From: Oopsacas minuta
Taxonomy: Eukaryota > Porifera > Hexactinellida > Lyssacinosida > Leucopsacidae
DNA: 64,000 nucleotides
Direction: 5' to 3'
Assembly (NCBI GenBank): GCA_024704765.1
Contig: JAKMXF010000024.1
Location: 25,218 to 89,217, forward strand
The first letter of the stretch is position 1; each line of letters opens with the position of its first letter. This document shows, in pieces, positions 22,601-35,500 of the stretch. The notes under the pieces were generated by a model. That model saw nothing but the letters and a program-made list of their open reading frames with translations. It was not told the origin of the DNA and did not search any database. A program made the translations under genes and the position numbers.

Positions 22601-25600
22601 ACAATTCTTGTATGGAGAAGATGGTATCAATCCTGAATACACGGCCTATTTAAATCCAGAACAGTTTAGATTTGTTACAAAAAATATAACTGCGATGAAT
22701 CGTAGGTTATTATCAGAATCAGCTGTTCCGCAACTTAAGCCAGGTTTGGCAAGGGAATATATTGACAAGATTAATGCGAAAGTTAGCAAGCGCGCTCGTA
22801 AGCTAAATAGCACTAATTCTGAGTATCTTTTGTGTAAAAGCAGTCAAGCTAATCCATTTCTAACCTTCTACAGTCAGTATAGTAAAGGATTTCGTATTGA
22901 CTCTAGTCAAGATATAGAAATGCCAGAGTTAAACTATAGAAAGCTATGGCAATTAGCTGCAGTAGATCACTGGTATCATTTGACTGAAGATGAGATGGAT
23001 AGATATTACAAATATTCTCAAACTTGTTACGATACTGTGCAGAGTGTTTATCAACCTGATGTCCATATAGGTAAGTGTATTTATAGTCTGTTGGTTATTT
23101 TGTATGAGAAATTTTATAGCAGGTACGTATAAATTATCTGTTCAATAGTCCATTCAGCCGAGTGTAAGCCCAGTAGGAATATTAAGGGCTGAGAGTGAAG
23201 TTATAATTCATTAACTCCTACAAACGTCAAAACGAAGCAGCAGTTTTGAGTTAGAAATAGTCAGCTAAATATGATTCTAGATATTTATTTGTTGATTTAT
23301 TTGTTGAAATTTCGTTACAGTGAGTGAAAATACTGACAATTTCTTTCTTTGGTATTTGTATATAAACTGTAACTTTTTCCCAATATCGATTGGTGATAAG
23401 CAAATATGGGCGAATGCGAAGTATAATATTGATTTATACTGCATTACTCTAATTATTTAAAGGTAGCATATCTGAGAAAATGCAGTGTTTGATTTCAAAC
23501 TATCTCTCCACTGAATTCGATACAACAGCTGACATAACTCCAGAAGAATTCCGCACATGTATGGAATTGAAGTATCTTAACTCTCTATGTCAGCCTGGAG
23601 ATCCTGTGGGGCTGTTAGCAGCTCAGTCAATCGGGGAACCTTCTACACAGATGACACTAAATACATTTCATTTCGCAGGGCGTGGTGAAATGAACGTAAC
23701 CCTAGGTATACCACGTTTGAGGGAAATTATTATGACTGCTTCTGGTAAGATAAGCACACCCTGTATTGAGATCCCGCTGTTGAAAGGACTTGATAAGAAT
23801 ATAGCGCAAGAAGTAGAGAGGTCTCTCAAGAAGATTACAGTTGAAGAAGTGCTAGAGAAGTTTGAAGTGTTTGATAGTATCGTTTCTGATGCCTCACACT
23901 CAAGGTATGTGATAAAGATACATCAACCTTTATATAATACTAATTTTCCCAGAATTACTAGTACGATTAATTTCTCTAATAACCTATAGATAACCTCTAT
24001 AAGAGGAGATTCGTGACCGCGAATATTCTGATACCCCCATTCTCCACTTTTAATTTTAACTGTTCTGTGAATGTCCTTCATCAATTTATTCGAGTAATTT
24101 GAATTTGACCCAAAAGTTATGCTAGAACTTCACTTCAACCGTAATCAGGACATAGAGGTAACCGGGAATGTATATTCAAATTTTGATATTATTAAACTCA
24201 GGGATCCCGAAATTTTGGTGGCTGTTTGGTGTAATTTGTGAGGTCAGAGGGCTTAGCGCCCTCCTAAACAAAACATAAGAAACTAACCCCGTGTCGGCTG
24301 GACACTTTTATGAACATAGGAATGATATGGAATACTAATTTATTCGCAAATAATCTCTGGGTAGGTAAGATTACAGAGTTAGAGTAAGTATCTAGTATAC
24401 ATTAGTTTACTGGGGAAGCCTAAATATACAAAACATGAGGGCTAACCTATAGTTTAATCCCTCAGGTAAATATAAAGTAAAGTTCACTGGTGAATCAGCT
24501 CATCTGATATCTCACATTTTCATCCTGCATATTTCCTGGATAATCTTCTGCCAGAAGGTCCGGATTGTTGTTATTATCATTTCTCATTGCTCCATACTCT
24601 GGAGTATCTGTTTCTTTGACTTCATCTAGATTTCGTAATTCATCCACGCAATTATAGAATGATTCATTATTGTCATTTCTGTAGAAATTAGCCCCTTGTG
24701 TTTGTTCGGCCTTTAGGAGTTTTAGCATTTTGCTATCCTTCCTAACAAAGTAAATGAAAATAATAATAATCACAAATATTAGAATAACATTGGCAACCAA
24801 CGAAATACCCATAAGAATAGCTGTTGGTATTATCCATTGAGATTCAGTTTGTATTGGAATACATGGAGATGTTTGATTTAGTTGAAGATTTCCTTGTGAA
24901 TTGACGTTTGGACAAGAATAGTTAGAGATTGAAAGATTGAATCCGCCTTTACAAAGATAATTACTCTCCAAGAGATTAATGCAGCTTTCACCCATCAATT
25001 CGCATTCTACACCTTCCTCGCAATGAGTTTCGTTGTGCAGTTCGTGTCCATTTTGGCAATAACACTGATACGAACCAATCGTATTTCTACACCCAAACTC
25101 ACAGCCTCCATTCCATTCCTGACACTCATTAATATCATCACAATCATATCCATTACTAGCTAGTTCGTATCCTACGTCACACACACAATAGTACGAACCA
25201 TCTGTGTTCTCACAGGCCTGGGTACAATTGGTTACCTCTTCACACTCGTTGATATCTCCACATTGAATTATGGCATTCAATTCATATCCTATGGGACAAT
25301 CACAGAAATAGCTGTCTTCTGTATTCTGGCATATTTGATTAATTGGACAAGTATTAGACTTGTCGAAGCACTGAAGTGATTCAGATTGAGAGCAATTTAC
25401 ATACAGCTGGGGATTAGTAATATCCTCATGGAATACGTTATATGGTTCAAAACATTCTCCATAGTAAATACCTATGCCAAATTGAGATACACGTGACACC
25501 CACTCTAAATTACAGTCACATGTAAGTGGATTGTCTACATATAGATTAATTAGTGAGTTCATTTGTTGGAAAATAATCGAGTCGAGTGTTTGATAATCAT

Positions 25601-28600
25601 TATACTGTATGTGTAGCTCTTCAACAGATTTTGTTTGTAAGAACGCTGCAGTAGGAAATCCTCGATTCTCAGACAAACTCAAATAGGTCAAAGCAATTAG
25701 ACCAACAAAAACGTTCCTCGAAGCAGACCTAATTTTATTATTTGCTAGAGAGAGTTGTAGCATATTTGGCATTTCTGTGAAGACGCCATCTTCAATGAAT
25801 CTTATTTTGTTCGAGCCCAAGTTTAAATAAGTCAACATTACCAAGTTTCTAAATGCATCTTTAGTTATACCATTGAAATACGAGGAGACAAGGTCTATAA
25901 ACTTCAAGTTTGATAATCCACTGACAATTGTGCTATCGAATGTTTGTGAGTTTGGACCCGTTATCCTAGCGGAAAGATAAGTCAGATAATGAAGATTTGT
26001 GAACGATGGTGCCGTTTTTGATTCAAGATAACTAATGTATATACTCTGGAGGCCTGTATAGTTATTAAAGAAGTTATACGACTCAAGTTCAACACGATAG
26101 CTACAATATATCCTAGTTAAGCCGGTATTTTGACTAGATGTAGTTAAACGCATGTTCTCTGAATCTCTGCTATTGTACAAGTACAGCAGTTGTATATTAT
26201 AAGGTAGATCTAGGTCTATAGTAAATTCTCCGTATGTCGTCGAGTAGTAGTTTTTATATATATACATAGTTCTAAGTGTAGATCTCTGGCTGCCGCAACT
26301 ATACACCAGTGCTTTCATCAATTGAGTGTCATTATTGGAGATGTAACACCTCATATAGGAATAATAATCATTACAATATCCTGCTCCATTTCCGCAACTC
26401 GAATCGACAACCACAACATAATAATACATACATATTACCAAACCTAGCAACAAGCATATATTCCCGATATTCTTCATGTCAAAATAAAATTCAATTACCT
26501 TTTGTTCAGCAAATTGATAGCAATGAGTTGATGAAATAATTGTAATACGTATTCTTATATGATAAAAATCTGTTTTTATTCATTTCACGATAAACGTAGT
26601 GTGGACTGATACTGATATCTTGTTGTAGTCAACTTGCGTGGGGGCGAATGTAGGTTGATAATTTGTAGTACAATTTATTATCAAAAAATTCATTATCACT
26701 TTATTGATGATTTAATCACAACCGATATCACATATTTTTAGTGTAACTCTTGTTGGGAGATGACCTCGAGCTGCACTCCCAGTCTATTGGCTACATAACT
26801 AGAAATTTTTTAATTTAACACAATATTATAATTCAAGAAAAGTTATAGAATTCCTCACTTTAAGAGGCTAATGTCAAGGATGTATATATTGTTAATCTTA
26901 TCAGTAGACCCTTGCTAATCCGAACAGGGCCAACCTTTGGCAGCCTTTTCAACGTATTTCGCTAATCCTAACGATTTATTTTACATTGCGACAGTGCTGT
27001 TCGGAATTAGCGATGGTGTACTGTATCGCCACTCCCCATAACTGAAATATATATTATTAGAATGATGGATAATCAATGATTCTAATTTTGTAGGTTCCGC
27101 AAGGTAAAACTCAAACTCTCTCTTCTTCCTAAAAAGTATTTGAAATCTACATTCGGATTAACGCCCAAACAGATTCTCTCTTACGTAGAAACTAAGTTTA
27201 TTCGTATATTACTAACTACCATAACTAGAATGGTTAAAAATCAGCATGATACCCTCTCGAAAGTTAAAGTTGATAAGATTATTGATGAGAACAAGGAGCA
27301 CACTCTCAAGGGAGGAGAAGATGATGAGGATGAGGATGGTACCAGAAATAAAAGTGAGTATTTATATAAACAGAAGTAGGTTGATATATTTTAATACGTG
27401 TATTGCGATATTTGTCAGAAAACTGGTATTCATTGAGGTTTATGGAAGACATCACGTTTTGAGGCCGTTTCAAAATTGTAATCGAGGTTTCTTATTTATT
27501 CGTCGATCTAATGGATCTTTCCCATGGTAGTCAATCATAGCTGTTAGGGAAACACGAAATTTATACATCTAAATGAGCATACTTTCCTTGAATAATAGCA
27601 CGTCCCTTTTACTTTCATAAGTCGCTTCACTTTTCAAAGAAAATTAATTTGGATGTGGGCTATAAGTACAACGGATATATGAACATGCCGGATCTAAGCA
27701 CCATCCTCTGGAAAACGGTTCTCATATACTCTTGCATATTTATTTTGCCGATTTTAGGAATATATAAGCTACTCCTAAGAAGGTTCTTAATTTCTTATAA
27801 CCGGCATCTTCTGTATTACTTTCTATATTATCATATGTTATATATGTATTATTCGTTTAGATGAAAAGCTTCACGACAACATCCTAGAACAATTAGACTC
27901 AACAGATTCAGGAGGTGAGCTAGAAGCAATTGATACAGAAGCTGGTAAGAAGACTGGAGAACAACGTCAGTATGTAAAGTATGATGACGACGATGATGAT
28001 GATGATGATAATGATGTAGCTGATGAGAATGATAGTCAGAGTAGAAGTGATGGAGAAAATGAGCAGGATAAGAAACAAAATGGTAATTTTCTGATCTTGA
28101 AAGAAACATTAATTTACAAAATGGCACAGCACATACGTAGTATATTATTAATTAATAGGAAAACACTAAATACCATGAACAATGAAATGTGTCCTGTCAA
28201 GCCAAAACCAATGTGTTAGGAGTATACTTATACTTCATTGCATTGGTGCAACTAGGCTCATGCGTCTGGGTGGGCAGTGGGCACTCAAATTCCAGGTAGG
28301 CACGTGCCCACCCATAATGACCCTAGTTGCGCCTATTTTCATTGTATTACTTAAGTAGACGATGAAAATGCAGCAACAATGGACATGACAGAGCATTTAG
28401 AAGACAACATATTAACCTCCCCTACACAACAAGAACAAACTACTTCTACACAAACTGAGCGTGCTAAGAAGGTTCTTGGAACCTTCCCACAGGTTAAACA
28501 GTACACATATGATCAAGAGAAATACAGATGGTGTGAGATTACATTCTCACTGTCTCTATCCACCTGTTTCATAAGAATAGCTCCCGTGCTTACTAACTTA

Positions 28601-29107
28601 GTAACACGCTGTGTTGTACGTCAAGCTGATGGAATTAAACGTGCTTTTATTAAGGAAGAAAACGGAAAAATATCCATTACAACGGATGGAGCTAATATTA
28701 AAGAGCTATGGCAATACCATGATAAACTGGATATGAATAGATTGTATACAAACGATATTATGCTGATAGCTAATACTTATGGTATAGAAGCAGCTACCAA
28801 GGCAATTTCTAGAGAATTAAGCTCTATATTCAAAATGTATGGGATTAATATTGATCCACGTCATCTCAGTTTAATTGCTGATTATCAGACTGTAGACGGA
28901 CGTTTCCGTGGTTGCAATAGGATTTCAATGGAATGCAATACGTCACCATTCCAACAGATGTCTTTTGAAACTCCGATGAAGTTTCTGAAAGATTCTGCTA
29001 TAGGCCGTATGACTGAGTTTATGGACTCTCCATCAGCTAATATCATGTCTGGACAGTTGGTAAAATCAGGAACAGGTTGTTTCGACCTTATTCAGAAATT
29101 GTTTTAG
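19605..29107 (+). CDS. POLR1A: DNA-directed RNA polymerase I largest subunit (5 exons)
   Basis: Exons: 19605-23070, 23463-23904, 27094-27353, 27861-28082, 28359-29107. Phases match and the sum of 5139 bases gives 1712 aa, close to human POLR1A (1720). It is the catalytic subunit of the nucleolar enzyme that makes pre-rRNA. Seen: N-terminal zinc-binding clamp ([18 protein letters not shown], then CFVC...CKNC); the catalytic metal loop [10 protein letters not shown] (about 584); bridge-helix/trigger-loop region ([40 protein letters not shown]); an acidic Asp/Glu-rich linker in exons 3-4; and the C-terminal cleft ending [12 protein letters not shown]. Exon 1 is unusually long (3466 bases) for a gene otherwise interrupted. 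Intron 2 (23905-27093) holds a gene on the opposite strand. Confidence 0.95.
24495..26477 (-). CDS. LRR-EGF single-pass membrane protein, nested in POLR1A intron 2
   Basis: A 660-aa intronless frame. It has a hydrophobic signal segment near the N-terminus, then about six leucine-rich repeats (for example [19 protein letters not shown] and [11 protein letters not shown]), an LRR C-terminal cap ([14 protein letters not shown]), a Cys-rich stretch, and at least three EGF-like domains. Two of these are calcium-binding (DINECEE..., DINECQE...). A transmembrane helix (about 552-580) precedes an acidic cytoplasmic tail of about 80 residues. The layout is that of a cell-surface adhesion or recognition protein. 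I do not recognise an orthologue. It is antisense to its host gene and must use its own promoter, lying in host intron sequence near 26480-26600. Confidence 0.85.
   Translation of the reverse strand: MKNIGNICLLLGLVICMYYYVVVVDSSCGNGAGYCNDYYSYMRCYISNNDTQLMKALVYSCGSQRSTLRTMYIYKNYYSTTYGEFTIDLDLPYNIQLLYLYNSRDSENMRLTTSSQNTGLTRIYCSYRVELESYNFFNNYTGLQSIYISYLESKTAPSFTNLHYLTYLSARITGPNSQTFDSTIVSGLSNLKFIDLVSSYFNGITKDAFRNLVMLTYLNLGSNKIRFIEDGVFTEMPNMLQLSLANNKIRSASRNVFVGLIALTYLSLSENRGFPTAAFLQTKSVEELHIQYNDYQTLDSIIFQQMNSLINLYVDNPLTCDCNLEWVSRVSQFGIGIYYGECFEPYNVFHEDITNPQLYVNCSQSESLQCFDKSNTCPINQICQNTEDSYFCDCPIGYELNAIIQCGDINECEEVTNCTQACENTDGSYYCVCDVGYELASNGYDCDDINECQEWNGGCEFGCRNTIGSYQCYCQNGHELHNETHCEEGVECELMGESCINLLESNYLCKGGFNLSISNYSCPNVNSQGNLQLNQTSPCIPIQTESQWIIPTAILMGISLVANVILIFVIIIIFIYFVRKDSKMLKLLKAEQTQGANFYRNDNNESFYNCVDELRNLDEVKETDTPEYGAMRNDNNNNPDLLAEDYPGNMQDENVRYQMS
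26900..27025. mobile_element. Short TIR element (POLR1A intron 2)
   Basis: The left end CAGTAGACCCTTGCTAATCC and the right end (reverse complement CAGTACACCATCGCTAATTC) form inverted repeats followed on both sides by a CGAACAG-like step. CAGT termini next to TA suggest a pogo-like MITE. Class inferred. Confidence 0.55.
28241..28336. mobile_element. Foldback MITE (POLR1A intron 4)
   Basis: GGTGCAACTAGGCTCAT near the left end pairs with ATGACCCTAGTTGCGCC near the right end, and internal GTGGGCA/TGCCCAC steps extend the hairpin. Flanks CTTCATTG (28233-28240) and TTTCATTG (28337-28344) look like an imperfect 8-bp target duplication. Confidence 0.6.
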
Positions 29108-29565
29108 TATGATTTTCATCAAATCTCTAGCAAATCTTAATTTCGATATTGAATAAATTACTCATACTTATAGTGCCCTTTGAAGAGAGATTGGTCACTT
29201 GCCTATTGATTTGTGCTCAGTCCATAGCGACAATGAAAATAATGTAAGTACACTGGGGTGTGCTAGTGTCATTTTTCGATTTCCCAGGATCGCGGACATA
29301 CGGACGTACCATATCTTCAATGGAATTAGAATTTGAACAGCACTAATATTCGGTTTACTATACACTTTGGCCATATTAAGTAAACTTATCACCAGACCTG
29401 GGGTTGATTACTGGTGAGTGATTATGATTATGATTATGATTACAGGAAAAGTTGTAATTGATTACAATTGATTACGATTGTAATCATAATCAACCCCAGG
29501 CCTGCTTATCACATTATTATCATTATCATAAAAATACTTAACAGATTTAATTCTTATACTAGATA
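29108..29565 (+). other. Intergenic, POLR1A to DHX9
   Basis: 458 bases holding the POLR1A 3' flank, a hAT-type MITE (29393-29504) and the DHX9 promoter region. Confidence 0.5.
29385..29512. mobile_element. hAT-type MITE with perfect 8-bp target duplication
   Basis: The element spans 29393-29504 (112 bp) with ends CAGACCTGGGGTTGATTA and (reverse complement) CAGGCCTGGGGTTGATTA. It is flanked by CTTATCAC on both sides (29385-29392, 29505-29512). The interior is a run of GATTAT/GATTAC units. The intact duplication suggests fairly recent insertion. Confidence 0.85.
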
Positions 29566-32500
29566 ATGCTACGTGATGCAAAGGCATTTCTGAAAAGCTT
29601 TAACGATAGGCGCAAGACATCAGGTGCTGAGTATACTGTAGAGAATGAGACAGGTGATTATTCAAACCAAAACTATTTCTACTGTGAGTGTAGGATACCC
29701 GGTTTTGAGAATATCGGAGTAGGAGAGTCTCACTTAAAAAGATTCGCTGAACACCGCGCGGCTAAACACCTCTGCCAACAACTGAGAGATATGGGACTAG
29801 TGGATGAAGATGTCAGTATACAAATAGGACTAGATGATCCCGACCCTCCTTCTGAAGAGGAGACTGTTGTATACACAGGAATAGTAGCTCCACAGATTAC
29901 AGTAGAAGAGAGGAAGGTAATATTTAGTGGACCATTTATATATGTATGGACTATACGGAGGAAGATGTCTGTTTTAGAGTATCCACAGTGATACTGCTTT
30001 GTTTAGAGATTTTTCTGTTTTTATACTCAACTTTTACGTACGCATATCCTGTAGTGTTCGACCATTAATCATTCGCCAAATAGTAACTTTTTCAAAGACT
30101 GTGAGTCTCATCTCCCATGTTTGGAAATAATTCTTCCACTAGCAACAGTAGCGAGTTTGCGTATTAGCAAGGGAAATTCGTGAAAATACGACTTGGTAAA
30201 TGCGAACTCTACGGTATACAGATATATTAGAAATACCTGCTGGTATCAAAGTAGGAAAAATGATCCCAAACAAATTTAAATTGCAATTCCTTCACTTAAC
30301 ATCGAAGTAAATATCTTGGTTCTTGGGATCTATTAGAGACACAATTATTGTTAAGAAATTACGGTGCATGCATATAATTGTGTTTCAAATATATTATGTA
30401 ATTCTATAGAGGCCTGCTCCTCCCTCACAGTCTGAAGTGTACGGAGCTGGAGGATGGAGCTTAATTAACGCTAAATCTCGTCTCAATCTATACATGCAGC
30501 AAACCAAACAGACCAAAGAGATGAACATATATGCAGTAGGGCCTGACCACCACAAGTCATTTATAGGTGAAATATCACTTTATGTTCCTTCTTGCAGGAA
30601 CTACATCACGATCAAGGTTAGTACAATATTTTAATATATGGTGTGTATACTGTAGCAGCCATAACGTGTATAGAATTGTATGAAATGCAACTTCAAAACA
30701 ATTTTTGGCCGATCTGGAATTTTATAATTTTTGCATTGTAGTTCTGTATCCCATTCTGGAATTTGAAATTTCCATTCTGTTTTATTTCAGAATAGCCACA
30801 ATAATTACACTGAATGAGTATTAATTACATGAAATATTATGAGTTGATTAATATACAAGTACAAATACATTACTGTATTGCCTCAGGAGGCCACCCGAGC
30901 AGTTTGTTTAGTCCTCCCTTTCCTTTAGCTGGCTTCCCGTATCTCATTTCTAGCTCATAAGTAGGCAACTCTTTCATTTTATATGCCATTTTGCCTGAAG
31001 TTGTTTCTGGATATTTCCTTTCTGTATTTTTATCAATTTTATCTGCTTCGCCCGTTTTCCCTGATTCGTGATTTTTCTCATCTTCTTTCTGAGCTCTAAG
31101 GAACCCCCAATCATTATCCCATTGCTTCTGGGATTTTAACTCTAGCTTAACGTGATCTCTCCATATCTTGTCTTGATTTACAAAGTTGCATTTGAGGATT
31201 GTGCTTTTCGAACTCATATTGACAGCATTCTGTCATACGATTTCATTCTTATACTTGTAATTTTGATTGTTTATTTGCTATGACCTGACAGGTATTATCA
31301 TCAATTATCAGTTGGTAAGAGGATAGTTAAGTAATTTGATTAATTATATTCAAACAAAAAATAGCTAGTCTATAGCCTAGACAGTTAGGATTAAAATTTG
31401 GAATTGGATTAAGTGGATATTGAAATCATTGGATTAGTTGGAATACTTGGATACACTCCTGGATATCTTATATTATCTCGGGATTTACATCTCATCCGAG
31501 GGGAATTTTTAATGCTGGGAAATTTCTATTTTTAGTTTATTATTATTTTTAATTGTTTGAAATTAGTTATTCATTAAATATTTTGACTTTTTCATTCTTA
31601 GTCTTACCTGAGAATTCTAATAATATTCCATTTTCTTTACTCCTGTACGGATGCAGACATCCTGTGTGTATAGTTCTGGACTCGAATTTAACTCTAAATC
31701 CTGTCACAGTAATATGTATATTTAATATTTATTCATCAGGAACATGGGAGCACTAAGAAAGTAGCTAGTAACACCTGTGCTCTATCTGCCCTCTCTAAGC
31801 TGTACATGATGGGAGCTATTGAGGAGTTTCAGAGTAAAGAAGAAAAGAAATTAGCTCTGTCTAGAGAGATGCCGGAGTTAACGATTCCTCAAGAGTTAGT
31901 TGAACGAGCTGAAGTAATGTTAGCAGGTTAGATAAATTGATATTTGATATTGGTAAAGAGATGCAAATCAAAACGTTCAATATATATCCCTTGACTTTAT
32001 GCACATATCCCACCTCTCTGGCAATTTTTCTATATCAGTGGAAATAATACTGGAGGTGTCACTTTTCACACTGTTCCACTTAGTACTTGAGACTCTAAAT
32101 CTCTAATTACGCAAGGGCCTCTTCATTTCCCCAACAAACTGAGGCCATCCTCTTACACCCGTGTACTTGTTTCCTTGGTGGGAGCACGTTCATTCATCAC
32201 TGCTCTTCCATTGTTCTCTGGTTCGTAATGAAACCACGATTCGTCTTTCAAGATACGATCCAAAAGTTTGCATTCAAGAAATACGGTGGAACTCAGACAA
32301 TACGTACCCTTTCGTGAAACAAATTCTTATACTTACTACAGCTTATCCAAATAGGAATTGTATATGAAGTAGTGTGTATTTATAGAGTGTACGTCTTATC
32401 TGAGTTCCACTGTAGACATGTTGGATACTGAAGGTCCAGTCCCTGGCGTTTGTAGTCATCATCAATATTCTAGTTTTGGACGCATGGTTTCTGCTATCAA

Positions 32501-35500
32501 TTGGAGTTTTTGGTCGGCATTGTGATTGGAAAACTTTCAGCTCGCCCTCGACGCAACGTTGTTCTTGGTATCGGACTCCGAATACATAGCACTGAGCATG
32601 AACATTGATATTCTTATTGCTGATGTGAATATTCTCTGCTGCGTCCATTCAAAAGTATAAGAATAATTAATTATTAAGGACTTGCAGCTGTTAATCTAAA
32701 GATTACATTGACACTCACTATTCCCATTGGATGACGTCACAGAATACTTAGACTTTATCCGCAGTTTACTCACCAAGTTTCTAAATTGATTACAATACCA
32801 TCGTCTCCACTTAATTGGGAGATACTATCTGTCCCAATTAAGTAGAATTTTCTTCTCTGAATGAAATTTGTATTTCTCGTTGGGTGATCTAAATTCCTTC
32901 TTTCACAGAATAGACGTTTAGTATTTATAGCATTCCTGAATATTCCCTTTCTTTCCAGCAGTTACCATCATTTGTATAGATTCTATTATAATTGGAACAT
33001 CCACCCATACCTATCAGTCTCCCTCTAGAGATGCAGATTGGCTCCTGAATACAATTCATGTCTCTGTTACAGATCTTTACTTTAATGTTAGTTATCATTT
33101 ATCTACCCTGAGGTCTTGCTATCTCATTTTGTTTCAAACAGTTATTCCTCTTTATTTACGCGGTTTACTTGTCCAACCATCATTTAATTGAAGTAACATA
33201 TTCTCGCCTGATATACAGGAAAATCTTATATAGTTAAAATCTTCCAGATTGTTAATAAAATCAAACATACGAATTATTATTGTGAATATTATGACATATT
33301 TCTCCTACAATAATCCAGAGAGAGTACTGCTAGGATGCTGAATATCTCAATTAGTATGTATATGTAACTCTCTAGTATATAGCTCTGTCCACCCTTGGAA
33401 ACTATTTGACTCCCTGTTAGGATTTGCCCAAATATTTCTCAGATTCGTTACAACTATGGTTATAACAGTATATTGTACTTCTCCTTTAGAGAGAGGTATC
33501 CAGTTGGTAGAAGAATCTCCAGATGAACCTATTTCTGTTATAACAGAGAAACCTCAGACCGGAGTATTTCCTACATCTCAGAGCGAAGTGAGTAACTAAT
33601 TACTTAATCAGTTAACATCCCGTAACTCCACACCCTTAAAATCTGTTCGAATAATCGAATATTCGAGTTAACGGATGCGATAAGTACTAAAAGTACAACG
33701 AAGGAAGTGAATATTCGTTCGAGATACGAATGTTCGAGTTAACCGAGTTAGCGGATGTTGACTGTAATTTATATCCAATCAGATATTTTAATGAAGTAGG
33801 AATAAAGGGCTTATGATTATTTAGGACTAAATTTACATATGTTAATATATTTTAGCTAAATTTAGAATCTATTACAGTTTAGTTCATAACTTCGTAATCA
33901 ATTGTATTCCTTTTTCGCAAAAATATTTGTTTATCGTATTCGTGTGCGTGTGTATAGGTAATCCAATGGGCAGAACCTCACATTGACTGGAACCCTTGGA
34001 CAGGTCGTTCCACCACCGTTCAACTACACCTCGGGCATTCTAATGAGGAGAGAGATCATCTTGAGAATCAACGTCTCTTAGAAGAATACAGGATGTCTAG
34101 TGACTCAGCTTCAGGGAAAGCAAGATTACAAAGCAGGCAACAGTTGACTATTTCATCTAGAAGAGATGATATATTGCGATTAGTAGAACAGAATCAGGTA
34201 TATATTCGCTTTTGTAACTGTTTCGTGATATTCGCGAAAATTTGCCAAAGCCTCCTTTCTCGCGAAATCATTTGTATTTTTGGGTCTATTGGAAGACCGA
34301 AAAACATTCCATTATTTAATGGTCGAATCATTACTTGATTTCTTTCTTGAAAAACTGTTTTCTTTTTACGATTTAAATTATATGTCAAAGCTTCACTGTA
34401 GATATAGGATATTACGTATATCTGTTTGCATTTCGCATTCTATTATTTACAGGTTGTATTGATTCGCGGAGACACCGGCTCAGGCAAGACAACACAAGTA
34501 CCTCAGTTCATTCTAGACAGCTACATAGAGAAGGGGTGTGGTTCTAAATGCAATATACTTGTCACACAGCCTAGACGTATATCTGCTATAGCAGTTAGTG
34601 AAAGAGTAGCTGCAGAGAGAGGAGAACAATTGGGTATATCTGTCGGATACAGTGTTAGATTTGATAATGAATTACCGAGACAGCTGGGTTCTATACTATA
34701 CTGTACTACAGGGATTCTGTGTAGGAAGTTGGAATTAGGTTAGTGCTAACTGCTAGTAAAGATATTTTAGATGTAATTACAGTAGAACTCGGATTATGCG
34801 CTCTACTTTTTCAAACCAAAAATTTACTTCTCATTCATTTTAGGTACACTGTTAGTAAGTACTAGTTTTGTTTCCTGAAGAGATACGTCTTATGTTTGCT
34901 GTAATTTTGTACGTATTTCCATGATAGCCGTTTCGCTCTATCGGAACATTTTTCAATAATATTTTCGTTTAACGTATATCAATAATTGAACACGCTAAAT
35001 ATCAAAATTTTCTCATTACTTAGGTCTAAATGGCATTTCTCATCTAATTATGGATGAAGTACATGAACGTGATATCAATACAGATTTTCTATTCGTTGCG
35101 ATCCGTGATATGATGCGAACATATCCAAGCTTCCATGTTGTAATAATGTCTGCTACTGTTGATACTACAATATTCTCTAATTTCTTCTTCAACTGTCCTG
35201 TTGTTGAAGTTTTGGGAAAGATGTTTCCAGTACAAGAATACTTTTTAGAGGATGCGATTGAGTTTCTAGAATTTCACCCTCCCCCATCTAAAATACCTCC
35301 AGCTGATGATGAATTCGTTGGAGACAGTAACAAGAATTTGGAATGTGATAGGCTTGTTTACAAAACATCAACTTGTTTGGCCATGGCTAAAATGGTTGAG
35401 AGAGAGGTTAGTTAGTTATTAGGACACATTTCTAGGGTCATAATAAAATTAATTCTGTTCACCAATTATAAGAATTTTTAAGGTATTTAAGTTTGTTTCA

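Noticed and set aside
32343-32648. 101-codon minus-strand frame in DHX9 intron 3
   Set aside because: Overlaps the right part of a TIR element and has no recognisable domain; the MTTNARDW-like wording was considered as a transposase relic but is too short.
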